56,047 nucleotides of DNA, from the NCBI RefSeq assembly GCF_001438655.1, contig NZ_JQBR01000013.1, positions 929 through 56,975 on the forward strand, in the 5' to 3' direction. The notes beneath the pieces were generated by a model that did no database searches, had not been told where the DNA came from, and saw nothing but the letters and a program-made list of their open reading frames with translations. Origin of the DNA: Pediococcus cellicola. GTDB taxonomy: Bacteria > Bacillota > Bacilli > Lactobacillales > Lactobacillaceae. Below, piece after piece: positions 30,952 to 39,637 of this stretch (the stretch's first letter is position 1; every line of letters starts with the position of its first letter). The position numbers were made by a program, and so were the translations under genes.

Positions 30952-31735
30952 CGTCTAAGTCCTCCCCTTCTTGTGACTCTTCTTGGTTAGCACCTTTTAC
31001 AATTGTTTTATTATGATTTTCATAGTAAATAAAGCCAAGTGCAACGCCAACGAGCGCAACACCTAACATCGGAACTTTCAAGTATGAGGCCAAGAAAAAA
31101 CCAATAATTAGGTATGCGACAAATTTAGCTGTTGGCAAGTAACGCAATAAAATTGCAATACCAACGACTGGTAAAATTCCACCCGCCACTTGAAGTCCAC
31201 CAGTTAACCATTCGGGCATACGCTTAATAATTACATTTACAATTCCATTTCCAAGAGTCAACATAATCAATACTGGAAGTGCGCGAGAAAGTCCCCAGGG
31301 AATAGTCCCATACAAAATATTGCGTTCCACGGCTTTGGTATCATTTACATTAATATATTTGTCTACTCGATGTTGAAAATAAGTATTGCTAAAGCGCGCT
31401 AAAACATCAAGTTGTACCATTAGTAAACCAACAGGCACGGCAAGCCCAATGGCAAAATTCAGCCCTTTACCGCTCGTAACCGCAAATGCAGTTCCAACTA
31501 CCGCCCCAGTTAAGAAGTCTGGAATACTTGCACCACCGTATGTACCAACTCCTAACACCATTAATTGCAACGTTCCTCCAACTGCCAAGCCAATCTTAAC
31601 GTCACCCATAATTACACCAGCGATTAGACCTACTAAAAGCGGAAAATTACCAATGACAACAACTGTCAGCTGATCGATAATCATCCAGAAAGATAAAGCT
31701 GTTAACAAAATAATCTGCAGTATTGTTATATGCAT
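30932..31735 (-). CDS. PTS mannose-family EIIC
   Basis: A 267-residue polytopic membrane protein with VGLIAGVIMGDVKIGLAVGG and GGASIPDFLTGAVVGTAFAV, typical of EIIC-Man/Sor. The C-terminus is strikingly acidic ([12 protein letters not shown]), and that tail is encoded in the overlap with EIID. ATG 31735 follows GAAGG at 11 bases. Confidence 0.9.
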   Translation of the reverse strand: MHITILQIILLTALSFWMIIDQLTVVVIGNFPLLVGLIAGVIMGDVKIGLAVGGTLQLMVLGVGTYGGASIPDFLTGAVVGTAFAVTSGKGLNFAIGLAVPVGLLMVQLDVLARFSNTYFQHRVDKYINVNDTKAVERNILYGTIPWGLSRALPVLIMLTLGNGIVNVIIKRMPEWLTGGLQVAGGILPVVGIAILLRYLPTAKFVAYLIIGFFLASYLKVPMLGVALVGVALGFIYYENHNKTIVKGANQEESQEGEDLDDGEYED

Positions 31736-31754
31736 AATAAGTATGCCTTCTTTC

Positions 31755-32246
31755 TCATTTTAATAAATTCATAAAATCTACTTCTGGTTCTGACGGGACC
31801 ATTTGCGCAACAATTTGAACACCAGCTGTTTTAAGATAGTTAAATGCCTCAACATCGTCTTGAGAAACCGCAACTGATTTTTTTACTGAACGCCTACCTT
31901 CCCTAGATGACATATTTCCAACTACAATTTTGTTGATCGGCAAATCATAATCAATTAACTCCACTAAAGTTTGCGGTTTTTTCACTAGTAGAAATACTTT
32001 CTGACCAATATACCTATCTTCCAAAATTCGCTTTGCAGCTCCCTTTGCTGTTAAAATACTTAGTTTAATCCCCATAGGAACCGCTGTCTTTAAAGCCATC
32101 TTTTCGATTTTATTGTTTACAACATCATCATCCACGACCATAATCCGACTAGCCTGCAAACTGTTTGTCCACATTGTTGCAACCTGCCCATGAATAAGAC
32201 GTTCATCAATACGGATATTCTTAATGCCCTTATCTGCAATACTCAT
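31755..32246 (-). CDS. PTS mannose-family EIIB
   Basis: A 163-residue phosphocarrier with the active His19 in IDERLIHGQVATMW. Two adjacent ATGs exist: 32249 forms an ATGA overlap with the EIIA stop, while 32246 has better spacing (7 bases) from AGGAGG; the second is used. Either way it is coupled to EIIA. Confidence 0.88.
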   Translation of the reverse strand: MSIADKGIKNIRIDERLIHGQVATMWTNSLQASRIMVVDDDVVNNKIEKMALKTAVPMGIKLSILTAKGAAKRILEDRYIGQKVFLLVKKPQTLVELIDYDLPINKIVVGNMSSREGRRSVKKSVAVSQDDVEAFNYLKTAGVQIVAQMVPSEPEVDFMNLLK

Positions 32247-32641
32247 CATTCTTCCTCCTCTTCATCTGAATCATCTCTAATTTCAAGTTTTCCTGTAAAT
32301 TGCTCAATATTTTTATATATATCATCGATTTTTTCACCCATAGCAAGAAAAACTAATATTTCTAAAGAAGTACCAGTGTAAACGGCTCCTTTATTACTTA
32401 ATTGGCAGTAAATAAGTGCTGCATTACTAGGTGTTCCAGATTTAATATCGGTTAAAAAACAAAATTTCTCTTTTTTGGAAAAACCGGATACTATTTTTTC
32501 GTAACCAGATACAACATCATCTATACCCATATCAACTGAGAAGTTGAATACGTGAAATTGACCAACCTTTCCCGTAATCAACTGACAACTCTTTACCATC
32601 TCCTCTGCGTACTTTCCATGTGCACTAACAATATATTCCAT
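32246..32641 (-). CDS. PTS mannose-family EIIA
   Basis: A 131-residue phosphocarrier with the active His8 in IVSAHGKYAEEM and FLTDIKSGTPSNAA in the middle. The C-terminus is a run of acidic residues (DDSDEEEEE) that overlaps, at DNA level, the ribosome site of EIIB. It is the first gene of the operon EIIA-EIIB-EIIC-EIID-SIS. Confidence 0.88.
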   Translation of the reverse strand: MEYIVSAHGKYAEEMVKSCQLITGKVGQFHVFNFSVDMGIDDVVSGYEKIVSGFSKKEKFCFLTDIKSGTPSNAALIYCQLSNKGAVYTGTSLEILVFLAMGEKIDDIYKNIEQFTGKLEIRDDSDEEEEE

Positions 32642-32656
32642 TTCGGCTCGCTTCCT

Positions 32657-32674
32657 AACTCAACGTGTTAAGTT
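32657..32674. promoter_or_regulatory. operator copy 1 (ACGTGTTAA family)
   Basis: AACTCAACGTGTTAAGTT is an imperfect palindrome 16 bases upstream of the EIIA start. 16 of 18 positions match the site upstream of the ROK kinase at 35744-35761 (read on the other strand), and the core ACGTGTTAA recurs at 32739-32750. Likely bound by the adjacent GntR regulator. Confidence 0.6.
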
Positions 32675-32687
32675 CAACAACAAGTAT

Positions 32688-32716
32688 ATAGTAATACCAT
32701 GCACAAAGTATTGCAA
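32688..32716 (-). promoter_or_regulatory. promoter of the EIIA-EIIB-EIIC-EIID-SIS operon
   Basis: TTGCAA (32711-32716) and TACTAT (32688-32693) are 17 bases apart on the minus strand, with operator copy 1 just downstream. Confidence 0.65.
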
Positions 32717-32738
32717 GCCCTTTCAAAACTTTTTTTAA

Positions 32739-32750
32739 TTAACACGTCAA
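32739..32750. promoter_or_regulatory. operator copy 2 (ACGTGTTAA family)
   Basis: TTAACACGTCAA lies 58 bases before the GntR start and 23 bases upstream of the divergent -35 box. It shares the core TTAACACGT with copies 1 and 3 and could mediate autoregulation. Confidence 0.5.
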
Positions 32751-32807
32751 TGCCACAAAGGTATATACTATAAGATGAAATATATATTAAGTGTGGAGGA
32801 AATTATT

Positions 32808-33518
32808 ATGGATAAACCAAAATACGCTCTTATTGTTGATGATTTAATCAGCAAAATCGGTAATTCACTTTTTCTTCGAGGAGATAAATTTTACAGTGAG
32901 GCAGAAATAAAGAAGCTTTACAATGTAAGTTCAACAACTGCAGTAAAAGTTTTAAACGAACTTGCTAGCCGTGATATTATCGTGCGCATTCAAGGCAAGG
33001 GTAGCTTCATTTCCAAAAGCGACAAAAATGAATTAGTTCGTTTATCGAATATCGAAAGATTTCCGGGGGAAATAGTAAAAGTAAGAGTAATTAGTATCAC
33101 GGAAGACAACGACAAGAATATATTAAAGAAATTAGGATTGAAATCAAAGGAAACTTATTTTGTTTTTGTGCGTACTAGGGAAATTAAGAACATTGTAACT
33201 GAAGCTTTTATTTCGTATATTCCAAGTAATCTTGTAAAAAAAGACTTAATCTCCAAAAAAGAAAATTTCACCTCAATTTACAATCGTTTACGTGAAGATT
33301 TTCAAATAAATCCGTATCAACTAGCGTATAAAGAAATTGATTCTATTGGTTACATTGAAGACCCCCAAATCTTACAGTTGCTCCATTTAAACAGCCGTGC
33401 ACTTCTATTAATTCAAAAGCGAACAACTACGGACAAAGTGCATAATCGAGAAGTAGAATATATTACTAGCTTTGAATTGCCAGAATATTTTAAACAACAA
33501 ATCACGAGGGAGCCTTAA
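32808..33518 (+). CDS. GntR family regulator with UTRA domain
   Basis: About 236 residues. The winged helix (residues 1-70) has FYSEAEIKKLYNVSSTTAVK and GKGSFISK; the UTRA-type ligand domain follows. ATG 32808 is preceded by GGAGGA at 7 bases; an upstream ATG at 32775 lacks a ribosome site. It is divergent from the mannose-family PTS operon and two bases upstream of the MalY/PatB-like gene, so it likely regulates both and, through the shared operator, the ROK kinase. Confidence 0.85.
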   Translation: MDKPKYALIVDDLISKIGNSLFLRGDKFYSEAEIKKLYNVSSTTAVKVLNELASRDIIVRIQGKGSFISKSDKNELVRLSNIERFPGEIVKVRVISITEDNDKNILKKLGLKSKETYFVFVRTREIKNIVTEAFISYIPSNLVKKDLISKKENFTSIYNRLREDFQINPYQLAYKEIDSIGYIEDPQILQLLHLNSRALLLIQKRTTTDKVHNREVEYITSFELPEYFKQQITREP

Positions 33519-33520
33519 CA

Positions 33521-34669
33521 ATGAACTGTAACTTTGATAAAACGGTCGATCGAACTCAAAGTTTTTCAGAAAAATGGGATTTAAGCGAAGATGTCTTCAA
33601 ACAGTCCAATATCCTGCCAATGTGGGTTGCAGACACTGATTTCATGCCGCCTGAATATGTTACAAGTGCCATAATAGAACGTGTTTCAAGTTCCCCTTTA
33701 GGGTATACATTTGTACCGTCTGATTTTTTTAAAGCTATTACTAGCTGGTACTTAAGGCGCCATAAAATTCGTATTAAATCCCAAAATATTGTTGCCAACG
33801 CAACCGTCATGTCTTCAATAAATCTGTTACTAAGATCATTAACACAATCTAACGATTCTGTTCTAGTTTTTAGTCCCGTTTACTTTCCTTTTTTCAATAC
33901 TATATGCAATTTAAAAAGAAAACCTATTTATTGCGACTTAAAGTACGGCAAAAAGGGTCTAATGATTGATTTCAATCTTTTGGAACAACAAATTAAAAAT
34001 TGCAAACCAAAAGTATTATTATTTTGCAATCCGCATAACCCCGGAGGCCGAGTATGGGACCCTGAAGAATTAGAAAAATTATTACAAATTATGAAAAAGT
34101 ATGAAATTTCAATCATTTCCGACGAAATACATGGGGATCTAGTTTTTCCTAGCGAATCTTTTAATCCACTAATTACTTTTGCAGGTGCGTACAAAAAGAA
34201 CATTTTCACTCTGAGTGCACCAACAAAAACATTTAACATTGCAGGTCTTAAAAGTAGCTTTATGATTTCTTATAATCCTAAAATCACAGAAGCATTTACT
34301 CGTTTACACGATATTGATAACTACCCTAAATTAAACACATTAGCTATAACCGCAACCATCGCTGCATTCAATAATGGTGATGCTTATCTTGATAATTTGA
34401 ACGAATATATTTTCCAAAACTATTGTTATATAAAAAAACATTTAGACAAAAAATATAGCATTTTGCCTAGCCAAGGCACATTTTTATTATTTATTCACAC
34501 ACCAATCAACTATAATGATAATGCATTCTACAGAAAAATAACTAAACTCGGATTAGGTATACAAATGGGGAGTATATTTGGTTCTAACGGTCAGGGATAC
34601 TTTCGCATTAACATTGGAACTACGAAAAAAAATATAAAAAAAGCAATTGCCATTTTAAACAGTATTTAA
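33521..34669 (+). CDS. MalY/PatB-like PLP-dependent aminotransferase or C-S lyase
   Basis: A 382-residue fold-type I PLP enzyme. MalY/PatB features: LPMWVADTDF near residue 32, LFCNPHNPGGRVW near 167, SDEIHGDL near 200 and the PLP lysine Lys236 in LSAPTKTFNIAGL. Family members cleave cystathionine or cysteine S-conjugates, or transaminate. It shares an operon with the GntR regulator (2-base gap). Its link to a sugar PTS is unusual and may mean that the substrate carries an amino acid or amine; this is inference. Confidence 0.85.
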   Translation: MNCNFDKTVDRTQSFSEKWDLSEDVFKQSNILPMWVADTDFMPPEYVTSAIIERVSSSPLGYTFVPSDFFKAITSWYLRRHKIRIKSQNIVANATVMSSINLLLRSLTQSNDSVLVFSPVYFPFFNTICNLKRKPIYCDLKYGKKGLMIDFNLLEQQIKNCKPKVLLFCNPHNPGGRVWDPEELEKLLQIMKKYEISIISDEIHGDLVFPSESFNPLITFAGAYKKNIFTLSAPTKTFNIAGLKSSFMISYNPKITEAFTRLHDIDNYPKLNTLAITATIAAFNNGDAYLDNLNEYIFQNYCYIKKHLDKKYSILPSQGTFLLFIHTPINYNDNAFYRKITKLGLGIQMGSIFGSNGQGYFRINIGTTKKNIKKAIAILNSI

Positions 34670-34678
34670 ATAAAATTA

Positions 34679-34725
34679 AAAACGAGCTCTCAATAACATC
34701 AAATTTAATATTGAGAACTCGTTTT
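34679..34725. terminator. bidirectional terminator
   Basis: AAAACGAGCTCTCAATA pairs with TATTGAGAACTCGTTTT (one mismatch); A-rich on the left, T-rich on the right. It separates the convergent MalY-like and ROK genes. Confidence 0.85.
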
Positions 34726-34740
34726 AATTTATTTTACGTT

Positions 34741-35706
34741 TTAAATTTCATCCATCACTAAAGCTGCAGCACCAACAATCCCAGCATTATTTTGCAAACC
34801 AGCCATTTTAATTTTGGTTGCTTCTTCATTTGGTTTAAAGACATAGTAGTGATAATAATGTTCAATTCTTCTTCTCAAGAACTCCCCCGCTGCAGATACA
34901 CCACCACCAAAAACAATGCTATTTGGATTAAGCATGTTTGCAATATCAGCGCTAGCATGCCCCAAATAATCCGCAATTTTATCAACCACTTCTTTTGCAA
35001 ATTCATCATGTTGAAATTCTGCTGCTTCAAAAATTTCTTTACTTGAAATATTTTTATGCTCTTTTAACGAATCTTTTATCTGGGACACTTGGGACGTTTG
35101 TTCAGCCAGCATTTTAGCAACATTCACAACACCAGTAGCGCTTGCAACCGTCTCTAAGCAACCTCGTTTACCGCAAGTACACAAAGGCCCATTTGGTACT
35201 ACAGTATCATGCCCTATCTCTCCAGAACACCCTGTTGCTCCTCTATATAGATTTCCATTTATTACCATTCCGGCCCCAATACCTGTTCCAAGAGTTATTA
35301 ATACAAAGCTGTCATCCAACTTACAATTTCCTACCAAATGTTCGCCAAGTGCCGCGACATTTGAATCATTTTCAACAAAAACCGGTACGCCCATTTTTTC
35401 CTGCAATTCACTTTTAACAGAAATTTTATGTTTCCAATTTAGATTATACGCGCCTCTAACATAACCCGTTTTATAATCTACATTCCCGGCAACACCAATT
35501 CCAATGCCCAGTATACTTTTTTTAACTATTTCTTTTCTTTCAAACTTTTTATTTAACGCAGTTACTATATCTGGAAGTATCATTGACCCTTCTTTTTCTT
35601 TATTTGTTGGAATGCTCCATTCCTGAACAATATCGCCATTTGTATTTACTAATCCGATTTTTATTCTGGTGCCTCCTAGATCCACACCTACAATATATTT
35701 AGTCAT
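34741..35706 (-). CDS. ROK family sugar kinase
   Basis: A 321-residue kinase. N-terminal ATP loop VGVDLGGTRIKIGLV, active Asp113 in VENDSNVAALGE, and the zinc/ROK motif CTCGKRGCLE with Cys176, Cys178 and Cys183 plus His166 in EIGHD. It phosphorylates a free hexose such as glucose or an amino sugar. It is monocistronic, and its upstream operator is shared with the neighbouring mannose-family PTS operon, suggesting that it acts on a sugar released in that pathway. Confidence 0.9.
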   Translation of the reverse strand: MTKYIVGVDLGGTRIKIGLVNTNGDIVQEWSIPTNKEKEGSMILPDIVTALNKKFERKEIVKKSILGIGIGVAGNVDYKTGYVRGAYNLNWKHKISVKSELQEKMGVPVFVENDSNVAALGEHLVGNCKLDDSFVLITLGTGIGAGMVINGNLYRGATGCSGEIGHDTVVPNGPLCTCGKRGCLETVASATGVVNVAKMLAEQTSQVSQIKDSLKEHKNISSKEIFEAAEFQHDEFAKEVVDKIADYLGHASADIANMLNPNSIVFGGGVSAAGEFLRRRIEHYYHYYVFKPNEEATKIKMAGLQNNAGIVGAAALVMDEI

Positions 35707-35742
35707 TATTATTATCCCTTCGTAAACATTTTTAAAGCCGCC

Positions 35743-35762
35743 GAACTTAACACGTTAACTTT
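35743..35762. promoter_or_regulatory. operator copy 3 upstream of the ROK kinase
   Basis: GAACTTAACACGTTAACTTT contains TTAACACGTTAA, the fullest copy of the operator family also found at 32657 and 32739. It lies 37 bases before the kinase start. Confidence 0.6.
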
Positions 35763-35772
35763 ATCACATTTA

Positions 35773-35787
35773 TTAAAGCGTTTACAA
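35773..35787 (-). promoter_or_regulatory. cre-like site upstream of the ROK kinase
   Basis: TTGTAAACGCTTTAA on the minus strand matches the cre consensus with one mismatch. TTGTAA within it could also be a -35 box, with a GATAAA-like -10 box 16 bases on. Confidence 0.45.
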
Positions 35788-35848
35788 CTAATGAATCAAT
35801 TTTTCATTGTAATAGACAAATTCGACTTTTTTAGATTTGTTAAATGAA

Positions 35849-35870
35849 AAGATCAAAAACCTTTGATCTT
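35849..35870. repeat. 22-base hairpin in the ROK/gntR intergenic region
   Basis: AAGATCAAA and TTTGATCTT are perfect inverted copies around AACC. There is no T-run, so it is more likely a binding site than a terminator. Apart from this and the promoter elements listed, 35707-36064 holds no gene. Confidence 0.4.
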
Positions 35871-35909
35871 CATCTGACGATTATCAAAAAATATTTTCAC
35901 TCGAAACTA

Positions 35910-35938
35910 TTGACAAAAATTATGTAAGCGCTTATATT
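35910..35938 (+). promoter_or_regulatory. promoter of the gfr-like operon with cre-like site
   Basis: TTGACA (35910-35915) and TATATT (35933-35938) are 17 bases apart. ATGTAAGCGCTTATA (35922-35936) matches cre with one mismatch. Downstream, TGGTATCAAA occurs twice (about 35944 and 35990), a possible GntR half-site pair. Confidence 0.75.
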
Positions 35939-36064
35939 GTAACTGGTATCAAATATAGGCGCAGATGTCTTCTTTGTGCTTTGTATGTTTGGTATCAAAG
36001 ACGTCTTAGTGTTTTTAGATATATCTATTGATTATATATAAACCAACAGTTGGGAGATGGTGTT

Positions 36065-36820
36065 TTGGAATATAAAGATCTAACACCAATTAATCTTTGC
36101 AAAGAAGAACTTCGTTTAAAAGTTCAAAATTTAAAAAATGGCGAATCCTTACCGTCCGAACGTCAATTAGTTGAGGAACTTGGCGTTAGTCGCAGTACTC
36201 TACGTAGTGCGCTTCAAACTTTACGCGACGAAGGTATCATCTTAAGTCAAGAGCGACAAGGCATGCATGTGAATAAAAAAGTCAACATCAGTATGCTCGG
36301 TATGAATTCTATGAGTAGTCAAATTGTTTCAAATACATCAGACCGTTCTACTCACATACAATTTTTGAATAGTCAGGTAGTACCTGCTTCTGAAAAAATG
36401 ACTAATTTTTTCCATATAAAGAAAAATACAGCGCTGATTAAAATAAGTCGTTCTCGAACTTTTGAAGACCATCCGGCAACCTTTGAAACAGCCTTTTTAC
36501 TCAAAGAGAAATATGAAAAACTATTGACAATCGATTTCACAGACCAATCTCTTTATAAGGTTTTAGACAGAACTTACCACACAACTCCTGCTTATGGCCA
36601 CGAAGAAATTGGTTATACACTAGCTGACAAATTAAAAGGAGAAATTTTAAAAGTTCCAATAGATACACCATTATATCAAGTTTCAAGTTTTACTTTCGAC
36701 AGTCAAGATACACCTATTGAATATACAAAACAGTATTTAGTAAGTAACTTCTTCAAATATAGCTTATACGCTAAAAATGTCCTTGATTATCAGGAGGATG
36801 ATGACAATGAGTCTTTTTGA
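36065..36820 (+). CDS. GntR family regulator with UTRA domain, first of tandem pair
   Basis: About 251 residues. The winged helix contains GESLPSERQLVEELGVSRST and then LRSALQTLRDEGII; a UTRA sensor follows from about residue 75. The best start is TTG 36065, which has GGGAG 8 bases before it; a TTG at 36050 lacks a site. It is the first gene of the gfr-like operon and overlaps the second GntR gene by 14 bases. Confidence 0.85.
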   Translation: MEYKDLTPINLCKEELRLKVQNLKNGESLPSERQLVEELGVSRSTLRSALQTLRDEGIILSQERQGMHVNKKVNISMLGMNSMSSQIVSNTSDRSTHIQFLNSQVVPASEKMTNFFHIKKNTALIKISRSRTFEDHPATFETAFLLKEKYEKLLTIDFTDQSLYKVLDRTYHTTPAYGHEEIGYTLADKLKGEILKVPIDTPLYQVSSFTFDSQDTPIEYTKQYLVSNFFKYSLYAKNVLDYQEDDDNESF

Positions 36821-37493
36821 AAAAATTGCACAAGATTTATCCAATAAAATAATCAAGGGTGACTATTCATCTGGAAGTGTACTACCCAATGAAGGTGAAT
36901 TGCAGAAAACATATGGTGCCAGTCGTACAACCATTCGCAAAGCAATTGACATATTAGTAACAAACAAACAGGTTACACGGAGAAAGGGAGTTGGTCTGTT
37001 TGTAGCTCCTGAAATCTCAACGCAAAACATCTTAGAAATGACAGGTATTATGAAGCCTGACTCTTTGTCACAAGGCAAACAAATTTTTAAAGAACATTAT
37101 TTACGTAAAGCGGGTAATTATTATAGTCAAATTTTAAATATTAAAACTGATGAACTCATTTATTACATTAACTTTATACAATTTAATTCCGCCTCAATCA
37201 CTAAAGAAACTTTAATCTTGCCATTAAAAAATTTTCCAGAATTGAGTTTATCAAGCTTAAAAATTCTTACCGTATTGGAGATGATGAACCTAGGAAAAGA
37301 AAAAGTCGTTGATTTGGAGCAAGAGCTGCAATTAATTGTTGCTGACAAAGAGAATGCCAAACAACTTAATGTTCGTGAAAATGATCCTATATTCAAGATT
37401 GTGAATCGTGCACTTAATGCAAAAGGCTTGCCCATTGCCCTCGAACTTCGATATGAAAATGCACTTCAAACTAAGTATGTTGTAGACTTCTAA
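36807..37493 (+). CDS. GntR family regulator with UTRA domain, second of tandem pair
   Basis: About 228 residues: winged helix with GSVLPNEGELQKTYGASRTT followed by IRKAIDIL, then a UTRA-like domain ending RYENALQTKYVVDF. ATG 36807 has AGGAGG at 9 bases and lies inside the end of the previous gene. Two different GntR/UTRA proteins in one operon could sense two related ligands, such as the two glycated amines, or form a heterodimer; this is inference. Confidence 0.85.
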   Translation: MSLFEKIAQDLSNKIIKGDYSSGSVLPNEGELQKTYGASRTTIRKAIDILVTNKQVTRRKGVGLFVAPEISTQNILEMTGIMKPDSLSQGKQIFKEHYLRKAGNYYSQILNIKTDELIYYINFIQFNSASITKETLILPLKNFPELSLSSLKILTVLEMMNLGKEKVVDLEQELQLIVADKENAKQLNVRENDPIFKIVNRALNAKGLPIALELRYENALQTKYVVDF

Positions 37494-37512
37494 TTCAAAT
37501 GGAGGAATAAAT

Positions 37513-37983
37513 ATGATCAAATTGTTAAGAGTCGATCATCGTTTGTTACATGGTCAAGTTGCTGTATCTTGGTTCAATTCACTAGATGTCAACACCATTT
37601 TAGTGGCTAATGATGCTGTAGCAAAAGATGACTTTCGTAAATCAGCTATTCGGCTTGCCAAACCAGAAAATGCAAAATTGGTTATGAAGTCAGTTAATGA
37701 TAGTGTACAGGCCATTAATTCAGGTGTTACAAATAAATATAAAATGCTGATCACCGTAGAATCTGTTGCAGATGCTAACAAATTAATACGCGGTTGTGAT
37801 GAAAAAATCACTTCTTTGAACATCGGTGGCACAAAGCCTAGAGAAGGAACTGTGAATTATTCTAAAGCCGTTAACCTAACTCCAGAAGAAGCCAGGATGC
37901 TAACCGAATTGCAAAATGATCACGTTGATGTTTACATTCAACAAGTTCCTAATGACAAAAAGCAAGTCTTTGAACAAAAATAG
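37513..37983 (+). CDS. PTS mannose-family EIIB (gfr-like)
   Basis: A 156-residue phosphocarrier with the active His13 in VDHRLLHGQVAVSW. ATG follows TGGAGGA. It belongs with the EIIC and EIID downstream and the EIIA at the end of the operon. Confidence 0.9.
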   Translation: MIKLLRVDHRLLHGQVAVSWFNSLDVNTILVANDAVAKDDFRKSAIRLAKPENAKLVMKSVNDSVQAINSGVTNKYKMLITVESVADANKLIRGCDEKITSLNIGGTKPREGTVNYSKAVNLTPEEARMLTELQNDHVDVYIQQVPNDKKQVFEQK

Positions 37984-38000
37984 AAAGTGAGGTGTTCATA

Positions 38001-38825
38001 ATGAACCCTGTTATCACTGCCATTTTATTGGCTTTAACGGCTATGTTAGCTAATGGTGAATATTTTCTAGGATCATCAATGCTTTCACGACCGCTTGTTA
38101 CATGTACTATTGCTGGATTAATCATGGGTAACATGACCGCAGGAATTATCATGGGAGCCACCCTCGAATTAGCTTTCATTGGTTCTTTTTCAATTGGTGC
38201 TTCCATCCCACCAGAAATTATTTCTGGAAGTATTTTAGGAACTGCATTTGCAATCGGCGCTGGCAAAAGCACGGCAGTAGCCTTAACACTTGGCATTCCA
38301 ATTGCTTCTTTGGTATTGGTCATCAAAAATCTTTGTTTTATTTTCGTACTTCCTTATTTTGTACATAAGGCAGATCGCTATGCGACAGAGGCAAATGACA
38401 AAGGGCTAGACCGTATGAATATTTTAGGTGGTTTTTTCTCGATCAATTTACCAATTGGTTTAATTGTTGGTATTTCATTTTTGCTGGGTAGCCCAATGAT
38501 TAAAGCTTTTCTCGCTATTATTCCCAAGTTTGTCATTGACGGCTTAGGCATTGCAACTGGCCTCCTACCTGCTTATGGTTTTGCACTACTCATGAAATTG
38601 ATGATCAATAAAAACAATGCTGTATTCTTCATTCTTGGTTTTGCTTTAGCTGTTTACCTTAAGGTACCAGTTACGGGTGTTGCTATCTTTGGGGCATGCT
38701 TAGCTTTGATTTTGACAGGATATGCGGCGTTCAAGGGACAAAACGAACCTATAACGGAAAATGCAAGCGCTAACAAAGATCAAAACAACAAGGGAGGAAT
38801 CGACTATGAAGATGAAGAGTTCTAA
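38001..38825 (+). CDS. PTS mannose-family EIIC (gfr-like)
   Basis: A 274-residue membrane protein with LIMGNMTAGIIMGATLELAF and GASIPPEIISGSILGTAFAI. ATG 38001 follows GAGGTG; the in-frame GTG at 37992 is part of that site. The C-terminal tail GGIDYEDEEF is acidic and is encoded in and next to the ribosome site and start of EIID, which overlaps by 20 bases. Confidence 0.88.
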   Translation: MNPVITAILLALTAMLANGEYFLGSSMLSRPLVTCTIAGLIMGNMTAGIIMGATLELAFIGSFSIGASIPPEIISGSILGTAFAIGAGKSTAVALTLGIPIASLVLVIKNLCFIFVLPYFVHKADRYATEANDKGLDRMNILGGFFSINLPIGLIVGISFLLGSPMIKAFLAIIPKFVIDGLGIATGLLPAYGFALLMKLMINKNNAVFFILGFALAVYLKVPVTGVAIFGACLALILTGYAAFKGQNEPITENASANKDQNNKGGIDYEDEEF

Positions 38826-39627
38826 GTTACTTACAAAAAAGGATCTACGTAAAACTTTTTGGCGTTCTTTCACCATGGAATGGGCCTGGAATTATGAACG
38901 TCAGATGAACTTAGGATATACCTACTCCATGATTCCTGCGTTAAAAAAGATTTACAAAGGAAATAAAGAGAAATTGACAGATGCATATAAACGTCATCTC
39001 GAATTTTTTAACGTGACGCCATGGCTGTCTACCTTTCCATTAGGAATTTCCATCGCTATGGAAGAGCAAAATGCCTTGCACCCGGATTTTGATGATAAAT
39101 CCATCAATAATATTAAAGTTGCTTTAATGGGACCCTTAAGCGGGCTAGGCGATTCCTTTTTCTGGGGTACTTTACGTGTAATTGCAACTGGAATCGGAAC
39201 TTCACTTGCTTTACAAGGTAATATTCTTGGTCCATTACTATTTCTTTTAATTTTCAACATTCCAGCACTATTAGCACGATATTATGGGCTTTATATCGGT
39301 TATAACATTGGTGCCTCTTTCATAGAGAAAGTCCAAAAAACCGGTTTGATGGATCGTCTCTCTTATGGTGCTTCGGTACTGGGACTGGGTGTTGTAGGCG
39401 CTATGGTAGCTACGATGGTCACAGTTAAAATGCCTTTAAAAATTGGTTCCGGTGCTGAAGCTACATCCATTACTAAAATTTTTGACGGTATTGTTCCTGG
39501 AATCCTGCCATTGCTATTTACCTTCTTTATTTACTGGCTAAATAGCAAAGGTGTTAAAGCGCAATGGATCCTACTATTAATAGCAGCTATCGGTATTTTC
39601 GGTGCTTGGAGCGGCATTCTAGGTTAG
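38806..39627 (+). CDS. PTS mannose-family EIID (gfr-like)
   Basis: A 273-residue membrane component with RSFTMEWAWNYERQMNLGYT near the N-terminus and ALMGPLSGLGDSFFWGTLRV in the middle. ATG 38806 follows GGGAGGA; an upstream in-frame start at 38761 would extend deep into EIIC and is rejected. Confidence 0.9.
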   Translation: MKMKSSKLLTKKDLRKTFWRSFTMEWAWNYERQMNLGYTYSMIPALKKIYKGNKEKLTDAYKRHLEFFNVTPWLSTFPLGISIAMEEQNALHPDFDDKSINNIKVALMGPLSGLGDSFFWGTLRVIATGIGTSLALQGNILGPLLFLLIFNIPALLARYYGLYIGYNIGASFIEKVQKTGLMDRLSYGASVLGLGVVGAMVATMVTVKMPLKIGSGAEATSITKIFDGIVPGILPLLFTFFIYWLNSKGVKAQWILLLIAAIGIFGAWSGILG

Positions 39628-39637
39628 GAGGAGAAAA

